Assembly: GCF_012848855.1 (NCBI RefSeq)
Contig: NZ_CP051630.1
Location: 1,653,501-1,717,500 of the forward strand
From: Pyruvatibacter mobilis
GTDB lineage: Bacteria; Pseudomonadota; Alphaproteobacteria; CGMCC-115125
Direction of reading: 5' to 3'
Length of the DNA: 64,000 bases
Shown here: one piece after another, positions 7,535 to 16,682 of the stretch
Numbering within the stretch: the stretch's first letter is position 1
Layout: every line of letters begins with the position of its first letter
Notes under the pieces: model-generated
Databases searched by the model: none
Told to the model about the DNA's origin: nothing
What the model saw: the letters and a program-made list of their open reading frames with translations, nothing else
Position numbers and translations under genes: made by a program

Positions 7535-8704
7535 TCATCGCTGCAGATAGCGGGAGAGGCAGGCGACCGCCTCTTCCAGTAAGGTCGGCTGCTTGCAGAA
7601 GCAGAAGCGGATGAAATTGGTGGCGCGGCTGGGTGAGCCCGGCGCGTAAAAGGCGCTGATCGGCACGGCTGCGACTTTCGCGTCCGTGGTGATGCGGCGG
7701 CAAAACTCCGTATCCGGCTCATCTCCGGCGACGGGGCGGATATCGGCAGTCAGGAAATAGGTGCCCTCGCAAGGGCTGATGGCGAAGCCCGCGGCCTCCA
7801 ATCCCGCGCGCAGCAGGTCGCGCCGCCCGGCGAGATCGGCGGCCTGGTCGCGGAAGAAGCTTTCCTCCTTGCCCAGCCCATAGGCCACGCCCAGCTGCAG
7901 GCCCGGCGGGGTGGTGAAAACAAGGTTCTGGTGCGCCTTGGAGATGAGACTCACAAGATCAGCCGCGCCCGATACAAAGCCCACCTTCCAGCCGGTGAGG
8001 GAGAAGATCTTGCCGGCGGATTGAATGCGCACCGTGCGGGCTGCCATGTCCGGCAGGGTCATGAGCGGGCGGTGTGCCGCGCCGTCAAACACCATGTGCT
8101 CATAGACCTCGTCGCATACCGCCACCACGTCATGCATCCGGCACAGGCGGGCGATGGCGTCGAGATCCTCGTCACCGAAGACGCGGCCGAGGGGATTGTG
8201 CGGCGTGTTGAGCAGGATCAGCTTGGTGCGGTCGCTGAAGGCCGCCGCGAGCTCATCATGGTCCAGCGACCAGGCGGGCGGATGCAGGGGCACGCAGACG
8301 GCCTTGGCGCCGGCCGCCTCGATCACCGGCAGATAGGTATCGAAGAACGGCTCGATGAGGATTGCCTCATCCCCCGGCTTGAGCAGGGCGGACAGGGAGG
8401 CGGCCAGCGCCTCGGTGGCGCCTGAGGTGATCAGCACCTGGCTCTGCCAGTCCAGCATCATGCCGTAGAAGCGCTGGGCATGGGCAGCCACGGCCCGGCG
8501 CAGATCCGGCAGGCCCATCATGGGCGGATATTGGTTCGGCCCGTTGATGATCGCGTCCGCTGCCGCCGCGCGCACATCATCCGGCCCCTCGTCATCGGGA
8601 AAGCCCTGGCCGAGATTGATGGCCCCGGCCTCCGCTGCCAGAGCCGACATGATGGTGAAAATGGTGGTGCCCTGGGCGCCATAGACCGGGTTCGGGGCTT
8701 TCAT
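7535..8704 (-). CDS. PLP-dependent class I/II aminotransferase
   Basis: The protein has 389 residues with a fold-type I aminotransferase pattern. The N-terminus INLGQGFPDDEGP is the substrate-gate motif. Further motifs are LITSGATEALAASL, LNTPHNPLGR, AVCDEVYEH, and the PLP lysine in SAGKIFSLTGWKVG. The GQGFP opening and overall layout suit the methionine/kynurenine aminotransferase branch (YbdL/KAT-like), but the substrate is not certain. The ATG at 8704 has GAGGGA seven bases upstream. It is convergent with the small secreted protein gene (12 bp apart) and divergent from glnB. Confidence 0.88.
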   Translation of the reverse strand: MKAPNPVYGAQGTTIFTIMSALAAEAGAINLGQGFPDDEGPDDVRAAAADAIINGPNQYPPMMGLPDLRRAVAAHAQRFYGMMLDWQSQVLITSGATEALAASLSALLKPGDEAILIEPFFDTYLPVIEAAGAKAVCVPLHPPAWSLDHDELAAAFSDRTKLILLNTPHNPLGRVFGDEDLDAIARLCRMHDVVAVCDEVYEHMVFDGAAHRPLMTLPDMAARTVRIQSAGKIFSLTGWKVGFVSGAADLVSLISKAHQNLVFTTPPGLQLGVAYGLGKEESFFRDQAADLAGRRDLLRAGLEAAGFAISPCEGTYFLTADIRPVAGDEPDTEFCRRITTDAKVAAVPISAFYAPGSPSRATNFIRFCFCKQPTLLEEAVACLSRYLQR

Positions 8705-8886
8705 CGTGCTATCCCTCTTTTGAGCGGCATCCTGTTTACCTTTTTGGCGCAGGGTCCGCACGTCCCGTTCCGTGCTCAATTTCCGGGCGCAGGCCCGGGC
8801 CCGCCCCTGAATTCCGCCACCCTGCCCCACCCATTCCCGCCTCTTGCCTGGTCCCGGCTCTTCCGAGCGCATAAAACTGACCAAAC

Positions 8887-8913
8887 AACAGGCATGATTG
8901 CTGCCTGTTTTTT
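8887..8913 (+). terminator. Intrinsic terminator without an upstream gene
   Basis: A perfect 8-bp stem, AACAGGCA (8887-8894) with TGCCTGTT (8902-8909), has a 7-base loop and runs straight into four more T residues. The U-tract is on the plus strand. No plus-strand gene ends here, so it either ends a small RNA or shields glnB from antisense readthrough. Confidence 0.7.
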
Positions 8914-9021
8914 CACCTTGCTGACGCTTTTTTGTGCAATGACTGTGCTGCTGGGCCGGGCAATTCGGTGCCGGGTTAACGAAGTGCTTGAATCCAAAGC
9001 GCTTTCAGACGGGTCTCGGAC

Positions 9022-9497
<476 letters not shown>

Positions 9498-9535
9498 CCG
9501 GCCGCCCCGGAGCGCCTTGCGCGCCCAATAAGCCA

Positions 9536-9554
9536 CGGCGCGCCTGCCGCGCCG
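9536..9554 (+). repeat. Hairpin between glnB and glnA
   Basis: CGGCGCG (9536-9542) pairs with CGCGCCG (9548-9554) around a 5-base loop. There is no T-tract, so it is not a classical terminator. It could stabilise the upstream mRNA or tune the glnB/glnA ratio. Confidence 0.45.
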
Positions 9555-9672
9555 GCTGACAACAGAATTCGATACCCGCATGCGGCCCCCCGGCTGCCTG
9601 CGATCCGTCAAAAGGAAAACGGGGCCCAAGGGTCCCTTGAGCGTTAAGACCACAAGGAAAGGAATGACGCCT

Positions 9673-11082
<1,410 letters not shown>

Positions 11083-11105
11083 CGGCCGGCCGCAAGACAC
11101 AAGGA

Positions 11106-11134
11106 AAAGGCCGGGGCATGTCCCCGGCCTTTTT
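11106..11134 (+). terminator. Intrinsic terminator of glnA
   Basis: GGCCGGGG (11109-11116) pairs with CCCCGGCC (11122-11129) around a 5-base loop and is followed by five T residues. It lies 27 bp after the glnA stop. Confidence 0.9.
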
Positions 11135-11152
11135 CGTGGGCGCAGCTTTGCG

Positions 11153-12073
11153 TCAGGGTGCTTCAAGGGTGCCGTTACCACCTGCTTCCAGCATTTGCAT
11201 CAGGAACCGGGCCGCCGGGCCCGGGGGCGTTCGGGTGCGCCAGAGAGCGGCGAAGCGGCGCAGGGGCAGCTGGGCGATGCCGTCGCAGGCAAGATAGGCG
11301 AGCCGTCCCTGCGCAACGGCTTCGGCGGCGGCACTTGCCGGGACGAACCCCCATCCGGCTCCGCCCGCGATCAGGGCGATCTGGGTCGCGAGATCGTTGA
11401 CATGCCAGAGATCGGTCCTGTGCTGCCGGTAATCGGGGCGGGTGTTTTCATCCGTGGGCGGAAGGCCCGAGGGCAGGTAGATCTGCCGGTGATGCTCCAG
11501 CGTTTCGAGCGGCACAGGCGCGTTACGGGCGGCAAGGGCGTGGCGCGCGCCGATCACCACGGGCATTTCCTCCGCCAGCACCTGCCGGCCATCGAGGTCC
11601 TGCCAGGCCAGCCCGCGCTCCAGCGCAGTGATGCCCAGCTGCACCTCGCCGCCGGTGAGCCGGGCAATGACATCGCCGCCGGTGAGGTAGCTGAGATCGA
11701 CCGCCACTTCGGGATGCGCGTCAGCCAGCCGCGCAAGGCCGTGTGCCAACACCGCAGGCGGCAGGGAATGCTCCACCGCCAGCGACAGGGTTGTCTCGCT
11801 GGCCTCCCGCATGGCCGCGGCCTTGCCCTCCAGCCGCTCCACGCGCCGCAGCAGCACGCTCACCTCGCCCAGCAGCGCCTGCCCCTCCTCCGTCAGGCCG
11901 GCGCGGTAGCCACCGCGATCCACCAGGGTCAGGCCCAGATGGGTCTCCAGATTGGTGATGGCGTAGCTGATGGCTGAGACCTGGCGATTGAGCCTGCGGG
12001 CAGCCTCCGCGTAGCTGCCGAGCTCCGCCACCGCCTGGAACACGATGATCTGGTCGAGAAAATTGGGATGCAT
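11153..12073 (-). CDS. LysR-family transcriptional regulator
   Basis: The protein has 306 residues. The N-terminal winged helix (residues about 5-65) has FQAVAELGSYAEAARRLNRQ and SAISYAITNLETHLGLTLVDR. The effector-binding domain spans about 90-300. LysR proteins typically repress their own gene and activate a divergent neighbour with a co-inducer. Here the divergent neighbour is the Tat-exported amidase and darcynin pair, with two spaced direct repeats between them. It is convergent with glnA behind the glnA terminator and is unlikely to be related to nitrogen control. Confidence 0.9.
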   Translation of the reverse strand: MHPNFLDQIIVFQAVAELGSYAEAARRLNRQVSAISYAITNLETHLGLTLVDRGGYRAGLTEEGQALLGEVSVLLRRVERLEGKAAAMREASETTLSLAVEHSLPPAVLAHGLARLADAHPEVAVDLSYLTGGDVIARLTGGEVQLGITALERGLAWQDLDGRQVLAEEMPVVIGARHALAARNAPVPLETLEHHRQIYLPSGLPPTDENTRPDYRQHRTDLWHVNDLATQIALIAGGAGWGFVPASAAAEAVAQGRLAYLACDGIAQLPLRRFAALWRTRTPPGPAARFLMQMLEAGGNGTLEAP

Positions 12074-12085
12074 GGCCTGTTCTGA

Positions 12086-12120
12086 TTATCCGAATATGAT
12101 CTTCGGCTTTATCCGTATTT
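12086..12120. promoter_or_regulatory. Pair of direct repeats between LysR gene and amidase gene
   Basis: TTATCCGAATAT (12086-12097) and TTATCCGTATTT (12109-12120) share 10 of 12 bases and start 23 bp apart, about two helical turns. The stretch is A/T rich against a GC-rich background and lies 13 bp upstream of the LysR start. This is the expected position for LysR binding. Confidence 0.5.
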
Positions 12121-12187
12121 TCCAAACATGCTGCCATGCCTAGCTTTGCGGGACCAGATCACTGGCCAGCATGCGGGAGGAAATGAC

Positions 12188-13705
12188 ATGGCACCGCTCT
12201 CCGAAACCGGCATATCCCGGCGCACCTTCATCCAGACTTCGCTGGCGGGCACGGCCCTCGCCGCCCTGCCGACACCCCTGCGCGCAAAGCTGCCCGCCAT
12301 AGCGCGGGATCTTGCCCGGCTTGATGCCACCGCCCAGGCGGCGCTGGTGCGCGCAGGTGACGTGACCGCGTCCGATCTCGCGGAGGCTGCCATCGCCCGG
12401 ATCGAGGCGCTGAACCCGGCCCTAAACGCGATTGCCAGCAAGGGCTTTGAGGCGGGGCGCGCCCTGGCCCGCTCCGGACCGCCCGCCGGAGTGTTCAGCG
12501 GTGTGCCGTTTCTCATCAAGGACCTGATCGAGTTTCCGCCGCTGCCGCATATGGCGGGCTCGCGGCTGATGGCGTCGAATGTGGGCAGCTTCGCGTCCCC
12601 TTACGGCGCCCGCGTCAAGGAGGCCGGGCTGGTGGTGCTCGGCACCACCACGACGCCGGAGTTCGGCCTTCTGCCGACGACGGAGCCGCTGCTGACCGGG
12701 GCCACCCGCAACCCGTGGGATACGGACCGCATTGCCGGTGGCTCAAGCGGCGGCGCGGCGGCAGCGGTCGCCTCCGGCATGGTGCCCATTGCCCATGCGA
12801 GTGATGGCGGCGGGTCGATCCGCTTTCCGGCGGCCTGCTGCGGGGTGTTCGGGCTGAAGCCCAGCCGCGGACGCAATGTGGAGGCGCGCCGGGAGCCGAG
12901 CCCCATCGGCGTGGAGAACTGTTTCTCGCGGTCCGTGCGCGACAGCGCAGCGTTCCTGCACCAGACGCAGCAGCGCGGGCCGGACGCACCGCTCACCCCC
13001 CTGCCCCTCATCACCGCGCCGGGCACGCGCAAGCTGCGCATCGGCGTCACCGTGGCAAGCTATACGGGCAGCCTGCCGGATACCGACACCGCGGACGCTG
13101 TGATGGCGACGGCTGAGCTGTGCCGTGCGATGGGGCATGAGGTGGAGGAGGTGGCCTGGCCGTTTGACGGCCCGGCCTTCGTGGATCACTTCCTGACCCT
13201 GTGGGGGCTGGGGGCTGCGGCGATTGCGGCCAGGGCACGGGCGGCGCTGGGCCCTGACGCAGACCTGTCGACGGTGCTGGAACCCTGGACGCTGGGTCTG
13301 GCAGCCGAATACGGCCCGCGCGGCGAGGCGGGGGCTGCGGCCGCGTTCGAGAATTTCCGCCATGTGGCCGAGGCCATGGCCGGGTTCTTCGAGGATTATG
13401 ACCTGCTTCTGACCCCGGCCCAGAGCGAGCCCGCGCCTGCCATCGGCCACATGGCGCCGACGGTTGCCTTCGATGTTCTGCATGAGCGGGTGATGACCTT
13501 TGCCGCCTATACGCCCTGGCAGAATGCTGCCGGGACTCCGGCCATGTCGGTGCCGCTCTATCAAAGCACCGGCGGGCTGCCGATCGGGATCCAGTTTTCC
13601 GCCGCCATGGGCCGCGAGGACACGCTGCTGGAAATGGCCTATGCGCTTGAAGACGCCTTGCCCTGGGCGGACCGGTGGCCGGCGCACTCCGCCGTCACGC
13701 TGTAG
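12188..13705 (+). CDS. Amidase-signature hydrolase with Tat signal
   Basis: The protein has 505 residues. A twin-arginine signal (SRRTFIQTSLAGTALAAL, residues about 10-28) predicts folded export to the periplasm. The amidase-signature catalytic residues are visible: Lys in PFLIKDL, the cis-Ser in DGGGSIRFPA, and the nucleophile Ser in GGSSGGAAAAV. Family enzymes hydrolyse amides, including 6-aminohexanoate oligomers, aryl acylamides and peptide amides; the substrate is not readable. GGGAGG lies seven bases upstream of the ATG at 12188. It is divergent from the LysR regulator and followed 12 bp later by the darcynin gene. Confidence 0.92.
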   Translation: MAPLSETGISRRTFIQTSLAGTALAALPTPLRAKLPAIARDLARLDATAQAALVRAGDVTASDLAEAAIARIEALNPALNAIASKGFEAGRALARSGPPAGVFSGVPFLIKDLIEFPPLPHMAGSRLMASNVGSFASPYGARVKEAGLVVLGTTTTPEFGLLPTTEPLLTGATRNPWDTDRIAGGSSGGAAAAVASGMVPIAHASDGGGSIRFPAACCGVFGLKPSRGRNVEARREPSPIGVENCFSRSVRDSAAFLHQTQQRGPDAPLTPLPLITAPGTRKLRIGVTVASYTGSLPDTDTADAVMATAELCRAMGHEVEEVAWPFDGPAFVDHFLTLWGLGAAAIAARARAALGPDADLSTVLEPWTLGLAAEYGPRGEAGAAAAFENFRHVAEAMAGFFEDYDLLLTPAQSEPAPAIGHMAPTVAFDVLHERVMTFAAYTPWQNAAGTPAMSVPLYQSTGGLPIGIQFSAAMGREDTLLEMAYALEDALPWADRWPAHSAVTL

Positions 13706-13717
13706 GAGGGCCGTGCC

Positions 13718-14050
13718 ATGGGCGACGTCTATACGATCTTCATCCTGCTGCGGGCGCGGACCGCGTGGCTGAAGCTCAGCCATGCGGAGCGGGCGGCGAT
13801 CGGCCGGGCCGCCTTTGCCCGGCGCTTTGACGGCATGACCGTGCGCTATTTCGATGCGGAGGCCTTCACCGCCCAGTGCAGCGATGTGCTGGTGGTGGAG
13901 ACACCGCGCCTTGATGACCATCGCCGGCTGATGGACCATCTGCGCGACAGCGAAATTTTCGCGCATCCCTATTTTGACCTCGTGTCAGTCATCCCCGCTG
14001 TTGAGGATGTCTACCGGGACCTTTCGCCCGCAGCGGCGCAGGGCGGTTAG
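13718..14050 (+). CDS. Darcynin-family protein
   Basis: The protein has 110 residues. YTIFILLRARTAWLKLSHAER, VRYFDAEAFTAQCSDVLVVET and FDLVSVIPAVEDVYRD fit the darcynin family, a small cytoplasmic fold of unknown function. GGAGGG lies eight bases before the ATG at 13718. It is 12 bp after the amidase stop, so the two are very probably co-transcribed. A role in the amidase pathway is inference from position only. Confidence 0.8.
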   Translation: MGDVYTIFILLRARTAWLKLSHAERAAIGRAAFARRFDGMTVRYFDAEAFTAQCSDVLVVETPRLDDHRRLMDHLRDSEIFAHPYFDLVSVIPAVEDVYRDLSPAAAQGG

Positions 14051-14172
14051 GGTTATCTTCCGTTTACGGAGTTTCTGGCACATCTATTGGTCAGCAAAGC
14101 TGACTCGATTGTGCTTGATGCTGCACTGCAAAGAGATTCAAGCTTTGACCATAACAAAGGGAGGTTTGGAAG

Positions 14173-14205
14173 ATGACCCCACCGACGCAGGGCACTACGG
14201 CCTGA
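14173..14205 (+). CDS. Possible ten-codon leader peptide
   Basis: ATG at 14173 opens a ten-residue frame (MTPPTQGTTA) eight bases after AAAGGGAGG, one of the strongest ribosome-site matches in the window. It is followed within 30 bases by the hairpin GCAAAG-GCC-CTTTGC (14231-14245). The peptide has no known match and could be chance. It is listed because such a site upstream of serial hairpins suits a leader or small-protein role. Confidence 0.2.
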   Translation: MTPPTQGTTA

Positions 14206-14276
14206 GACGGCTTGTCTCGAAAAAGATGCGGCAAAGGCCCTTTGCAGAGCTACCCGACGCATGACCCAGGGCCTTT

Positions 14277-14297
14277 CATGCAGTGCAACACTGCATG
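14277..14297. repeat. Perfect 9-bp inverted repeat
   Basis: CATGCAGTG (14277-14285) and CACTGCATG (14289-14297) flank the trinucleotide CAA. It is the longest perfect stem in the gene-poor region apart from the terminator. It could be an RNA hairpin or an operator for a dimeric protein. Confidence 0.6.
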
Positions 14298-14934
14298 ACC
14301 CGGACGGACTTTCTGACGACCCTCAAGGAAACGGTGCGTTACCACGTGCGCTCTCGCGACTTATCGCTAACCCATGCACAAGACAGCGCTGAAGGCGTGG
14401 CGGCATCCGCTTCCGCAAAGACCGGCAGAAAGACATAATCCGCAGGCGGATTACCTTGAGAGGAGCACCCGCCTCCGGATGTCATCCCGGACGATCGATC
14501 CAGCCCCTGGCGGGCCAGGTTCCGGGACGTCCCTCCATCGCCTCGCCACGATCAGCGAACCACGATCGGCTGATCAAGGAGGCACCTCCGCATCACGGGA
14601 CCCGCCGGCATACGGCAGACCCTCACCTCTCCGGCACCGTGCCGGGGATACATAAAATCCGCGCGGGGGATTTCACCCGCAGGACTGGAAGACGGAAAGA
14701 CAGGATCAAAGTGCAGTTTGGCAGGCCCGCCCGAGACGCGATTGCCTGCAGCCGGATGGACTGAAAGGCGCCCCCCTGATGCGCAGCGTAAACCACCGGC
14801 CCCTCGCCCCGGCGATGCATCACCCGCATCGCGGTTGCGGCCCGGACGGACGCCCTGCACCGGCCCCTGTTGATCCACACCCAAAGAAGCCCGGCCCATA
14901 GGCTGAGGGCGGGGAGCTGAAACTCCCGAAAAAA

Positions 14935-14985
14935 GACGGCCCCGCGAGATGCGCTGCATCCACCAAGGCGGGGCCGTCGCTTTTT
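14935..14985. terminator. Strong bidirectional intrinsic terminator
   Basis: GACGGCCCCGC (14935-14945) pairs with GCGGGGCCGTC (14968-14978), an 11-bp GC-rich stem with a 22-base loop. On the plus strand GC then five T residues follow; on the minus strand six U residues follow (A-run at 14929-14934). It can end the minus-strand oxidoreductase transcript and any plus-strand RNA from the gene-poor region. Confidence 0.85.
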
Positions 14986-15037
14986 GTATGTTCCCGTTTG
15001 TGTTTGGTCGTTTCCGTGTGGCTGGAAGCCGGTGCGG

Positions 15038-16345
15038 TCAGGCGGCCTTTGCCATAGCCTTTGCGGCTTTCTGCTCGTTGGACATGTAGCTGCGCAGGGC
15101 CTTGAACACACTCATGCGGGTGTCCGGGTTCTGGCCGTCGCCCATGCGCATGATCTGCAGGCAGTACCAGCCCTGCACACCCCAGGCATTGAGGCCGCGA
15201 ATGAGGTCGATGGGGCTGTTGGGGCCGAAGATGCGCGTCGGGCCGAGGCGCAGTTCCTTTTCCCATTTGCGCACTTCGCTGACGGACCCGTCCAGCAGCT
15301 TGTTGGGCAGGGCCGCATCGACGCAGAGCGGGCGGGCGATGCCGACCACATCCGTATCGCCGGAGGCCAGCGCCTCGTTCATGGCAGCGATCGTGCGGAA
15401 GCCGCCGGTGACCATCAGCGGCGTCTTGCCGACGGCCTTGGAGATGTCGCTGGCATATTCAAGGAAGTAAGCCTCACGCTTGCGGGTGGAGGAGCGGACC
15501 TTTTCCTCGTAGACGGGCTCAAAGCCCTCGGTGTCCATCATCACCGGCTGCTCGTAATTGCCGCCGGAAACCTCCAGCAGGTCGAGGCCCGCATCGTCGA
15601 GCCATTTGGCGACCTGGATCGAATCCTGGTGGCTGAAGCCGCCCTTCTGGAAGTCGGATGAGTTGAGCTTCACCGAGATGGGGAAATCAGCCCCCACCCT
15701 GGCGCGCACGGCCTTGACGGTTTCCATCAGCAGGCGGGCGCGGTTCTCGAGGCTGCCGCCCCATTCATCGGTGCGCTGGTTGACGCGCGGATTGAGGAAT
15801 TCCGAAATCAGGTAGCCATGGGCGCCGTGGATCTGCACGCCGGTGAAGCCGGTTTCGCGGGCGATGCCGGCGGCATGGGCGAAGCGCTGGATGATGTCCT
15901 CGATCTCGTCACCGGTCAGCGCGCGGGGCTTGCCGAACTGGCCGCCCGGCATTTCCACCTCGATGGCGGAGGGGGCCACCGGCTCCTGGGTGACGGCTGC
16001 CGGGGTCTGGCGGCCGGCATGGGACAATTGCATCCATAGATGGGTGCCGTTGCGGGTGCCCGCCTCGGCATAGGCGGCAAGGGCGGCCCGCTGCTCGTTG
16101 GACTGGGGACCTTCGATCACCACATTGCCCGGCCGCTCAAGGTAGCGGCGGTCCACCTGCACATTGCCGGTGAGCAGCATGCCGCTGCCGCCATCCGCCC
16201 AGCGCTCATACAGGCGCACATGGCGCGCGGTGGCGCGGTTTTGCGGGTCAGCCAGCCCCTCGGTCATCGCGCCCTTGGCGATGCGGTTCTTGAGGGTGGC
16301 GCCGCATGGCAGGGTCAGCGGCGAATTGATGGTGGTGTCGGACAT
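15038..16345 (-). CDS. NADH:flavin oxidoreductase, Old Yellow Enzyme family
   Basis: The protein has 435 residues in a single FMN-binding TIM barrel. Diagnostic stretches are LKNRIAKGAMTEGLADP near the start, LWMQLSHAGRQTP, TGVQIHGAHGYLISEFLNP then NQRTDEWGGSLENR, and the C-terminal phosphate site PLMVTGGFR...DVVGIARPL. No NADH-binding or 4Fe-4S C-terminal extension follows, so this is the short form. Members reduce activated C=C bonds or nitro groups; the substrate is unknown. The ATG at 16345 has GGAGG 11 bases upstream; a longer frame to 16468 lacks support. Confidence 0.9.
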   Translation of the reverse strand: MSDTTINSPLTLPCGATLKNRIAKGAMTEGLADPQNRATARHVRLYERWADGGSGMLLTGNVQVDRRYLERPGNVVIEGPQSNEQRAALAAYAEAGTRNGTHLWMQLSHAGRQTPAAVTQEPVAPSAIEVEMPGGQFGKPRALTGDEIEDIIQRFAHAAGIARETGFTGVQIHGAHGYLISEFLNPRVNQRTDEWGGSLENRARLLMETVKAVRARVGADFPISVKLNSSDFQKGGFSHQDSIQVAKWLDDAGLDLLEVSGGNYEQPVMMDTEGFEPVYEEKVRSSTRKREAYFLEYASDISKAVGKTPLMVTGGFRTIAAMNEALASGDTDVVGIARPLCVDAALPNKLLDGSVSEVRKWEKELRLGPTRIFGPNSPIDLIRGLNAWGVQGWYCLQIMRMGDGQNPDTRMSVFKALRSYMSNEQKAAKAMAKAA

Positions 16346-16682
16346 GGCTGCGTCGGCCTCCTGAGTGGACTGCGAATTCCGGCGCAGACGGGAGGCCCGT
16401 GGCAAGCCCCCTCTTTGCCAGCATGCAAAAACGAATGAGTCAGGCCGTCGGAAATGACTGCCGTTCAATTCAGCTAACCACAGTCAGCCGCACATTCAAG
16501 GCGCTTTGCCCAATGGCGGAAGCGGCCGCAGCGGGCGGCTGTCGCGGCGGGGCGCAATTTTGCCGTTCCGGCGTGTAAACTTGGTGCGAATCAGACACTT
16601 CATCCCGACGTCCATCTTCCGTCGCGGGGCGATGTGGCCTAACAAGGCTGCCCGCTTCGTTCCCTAGCTGTTCCGGATTTCC
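16346..16682. other. Divergent intergenic region upstream of parE
   Basis: The 337 bp separate the oxidoreductase gene (minus) from parE (plus). The oxidoreductase ribosome site lies at the left edge. I see no gene, terminator or convincing promoter hexamers; both promoters must lie here because the genes diverge. Confidence 0.5.

Larger units (their letters stand above)
14206..14990 (+). ncRNA. Candidate long structured RNA ending at a strong terminator
   Basis: Inverted repeats seen: 14231-14245, 14277-14297 (9-bp stem CATGCAGTG/CACTGCATG), 14436-14453 (TAATCCG/CGGATTA), 14485-14527 (TCCCGGA/TCCGGGA enclosing CCTGG/CCAGG), 14550-14575 (GATCAGC/GCTGATC), 14631-14645, 14655-14680 (two alternative stems), 14721-14749, 14812-14832 (GCGATGC/GCATCGC) and 14912-14927, then the terminator. 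I found no RNase P, tmRNA, SRP or riboswitch signature on either strand. Strand is assumed from the plus-oriented ribosome site and U-tract, and no promoter is certain. Confidence 0.3.
14051..15037. other. 987-bp gene-poor, hairpin-rich region
   Basis: This is the largest gene-free stretch in the window. The first 120 bp are less GC rich than their surroundings and include the hairpin GTCAGC-AAA-GCTGAC (14090-14104). A strong ribosome-site-like AAAGGGAGG (14156-14164) precedes a ten-codon frame. From about 14.23 kb to 14.93 kb at least nine further inverted repeats occur, and a long GC-rich terminator closes the stretch at 14935-14985. Open frames here (for example 14374-14655 and 14456-14764, plus) have no recognisable domain and cut through the hairpins. 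Confidence 0.6.

Noticed and set aside
8705-8884. A longer aminotransferase N-terminus reaching 8884
   Set aside because: A good ribosome site precedes the ATG at 8704, and the extra residues match no aminotransferase.
14374-14764. Two overlapping plus-strand frames of about 93 and 102 codons in the gene-poor region
   Set aside because: They have no domain, no ribosome site, and pass through several hairpin stems; codon use looks unlike neighbours.
14051-15037. RNase P, tmRNA, SRP RNA or group II intron in the gene-poor stretch
   Set aside because: None of their conserved core motifs was found on either strand.
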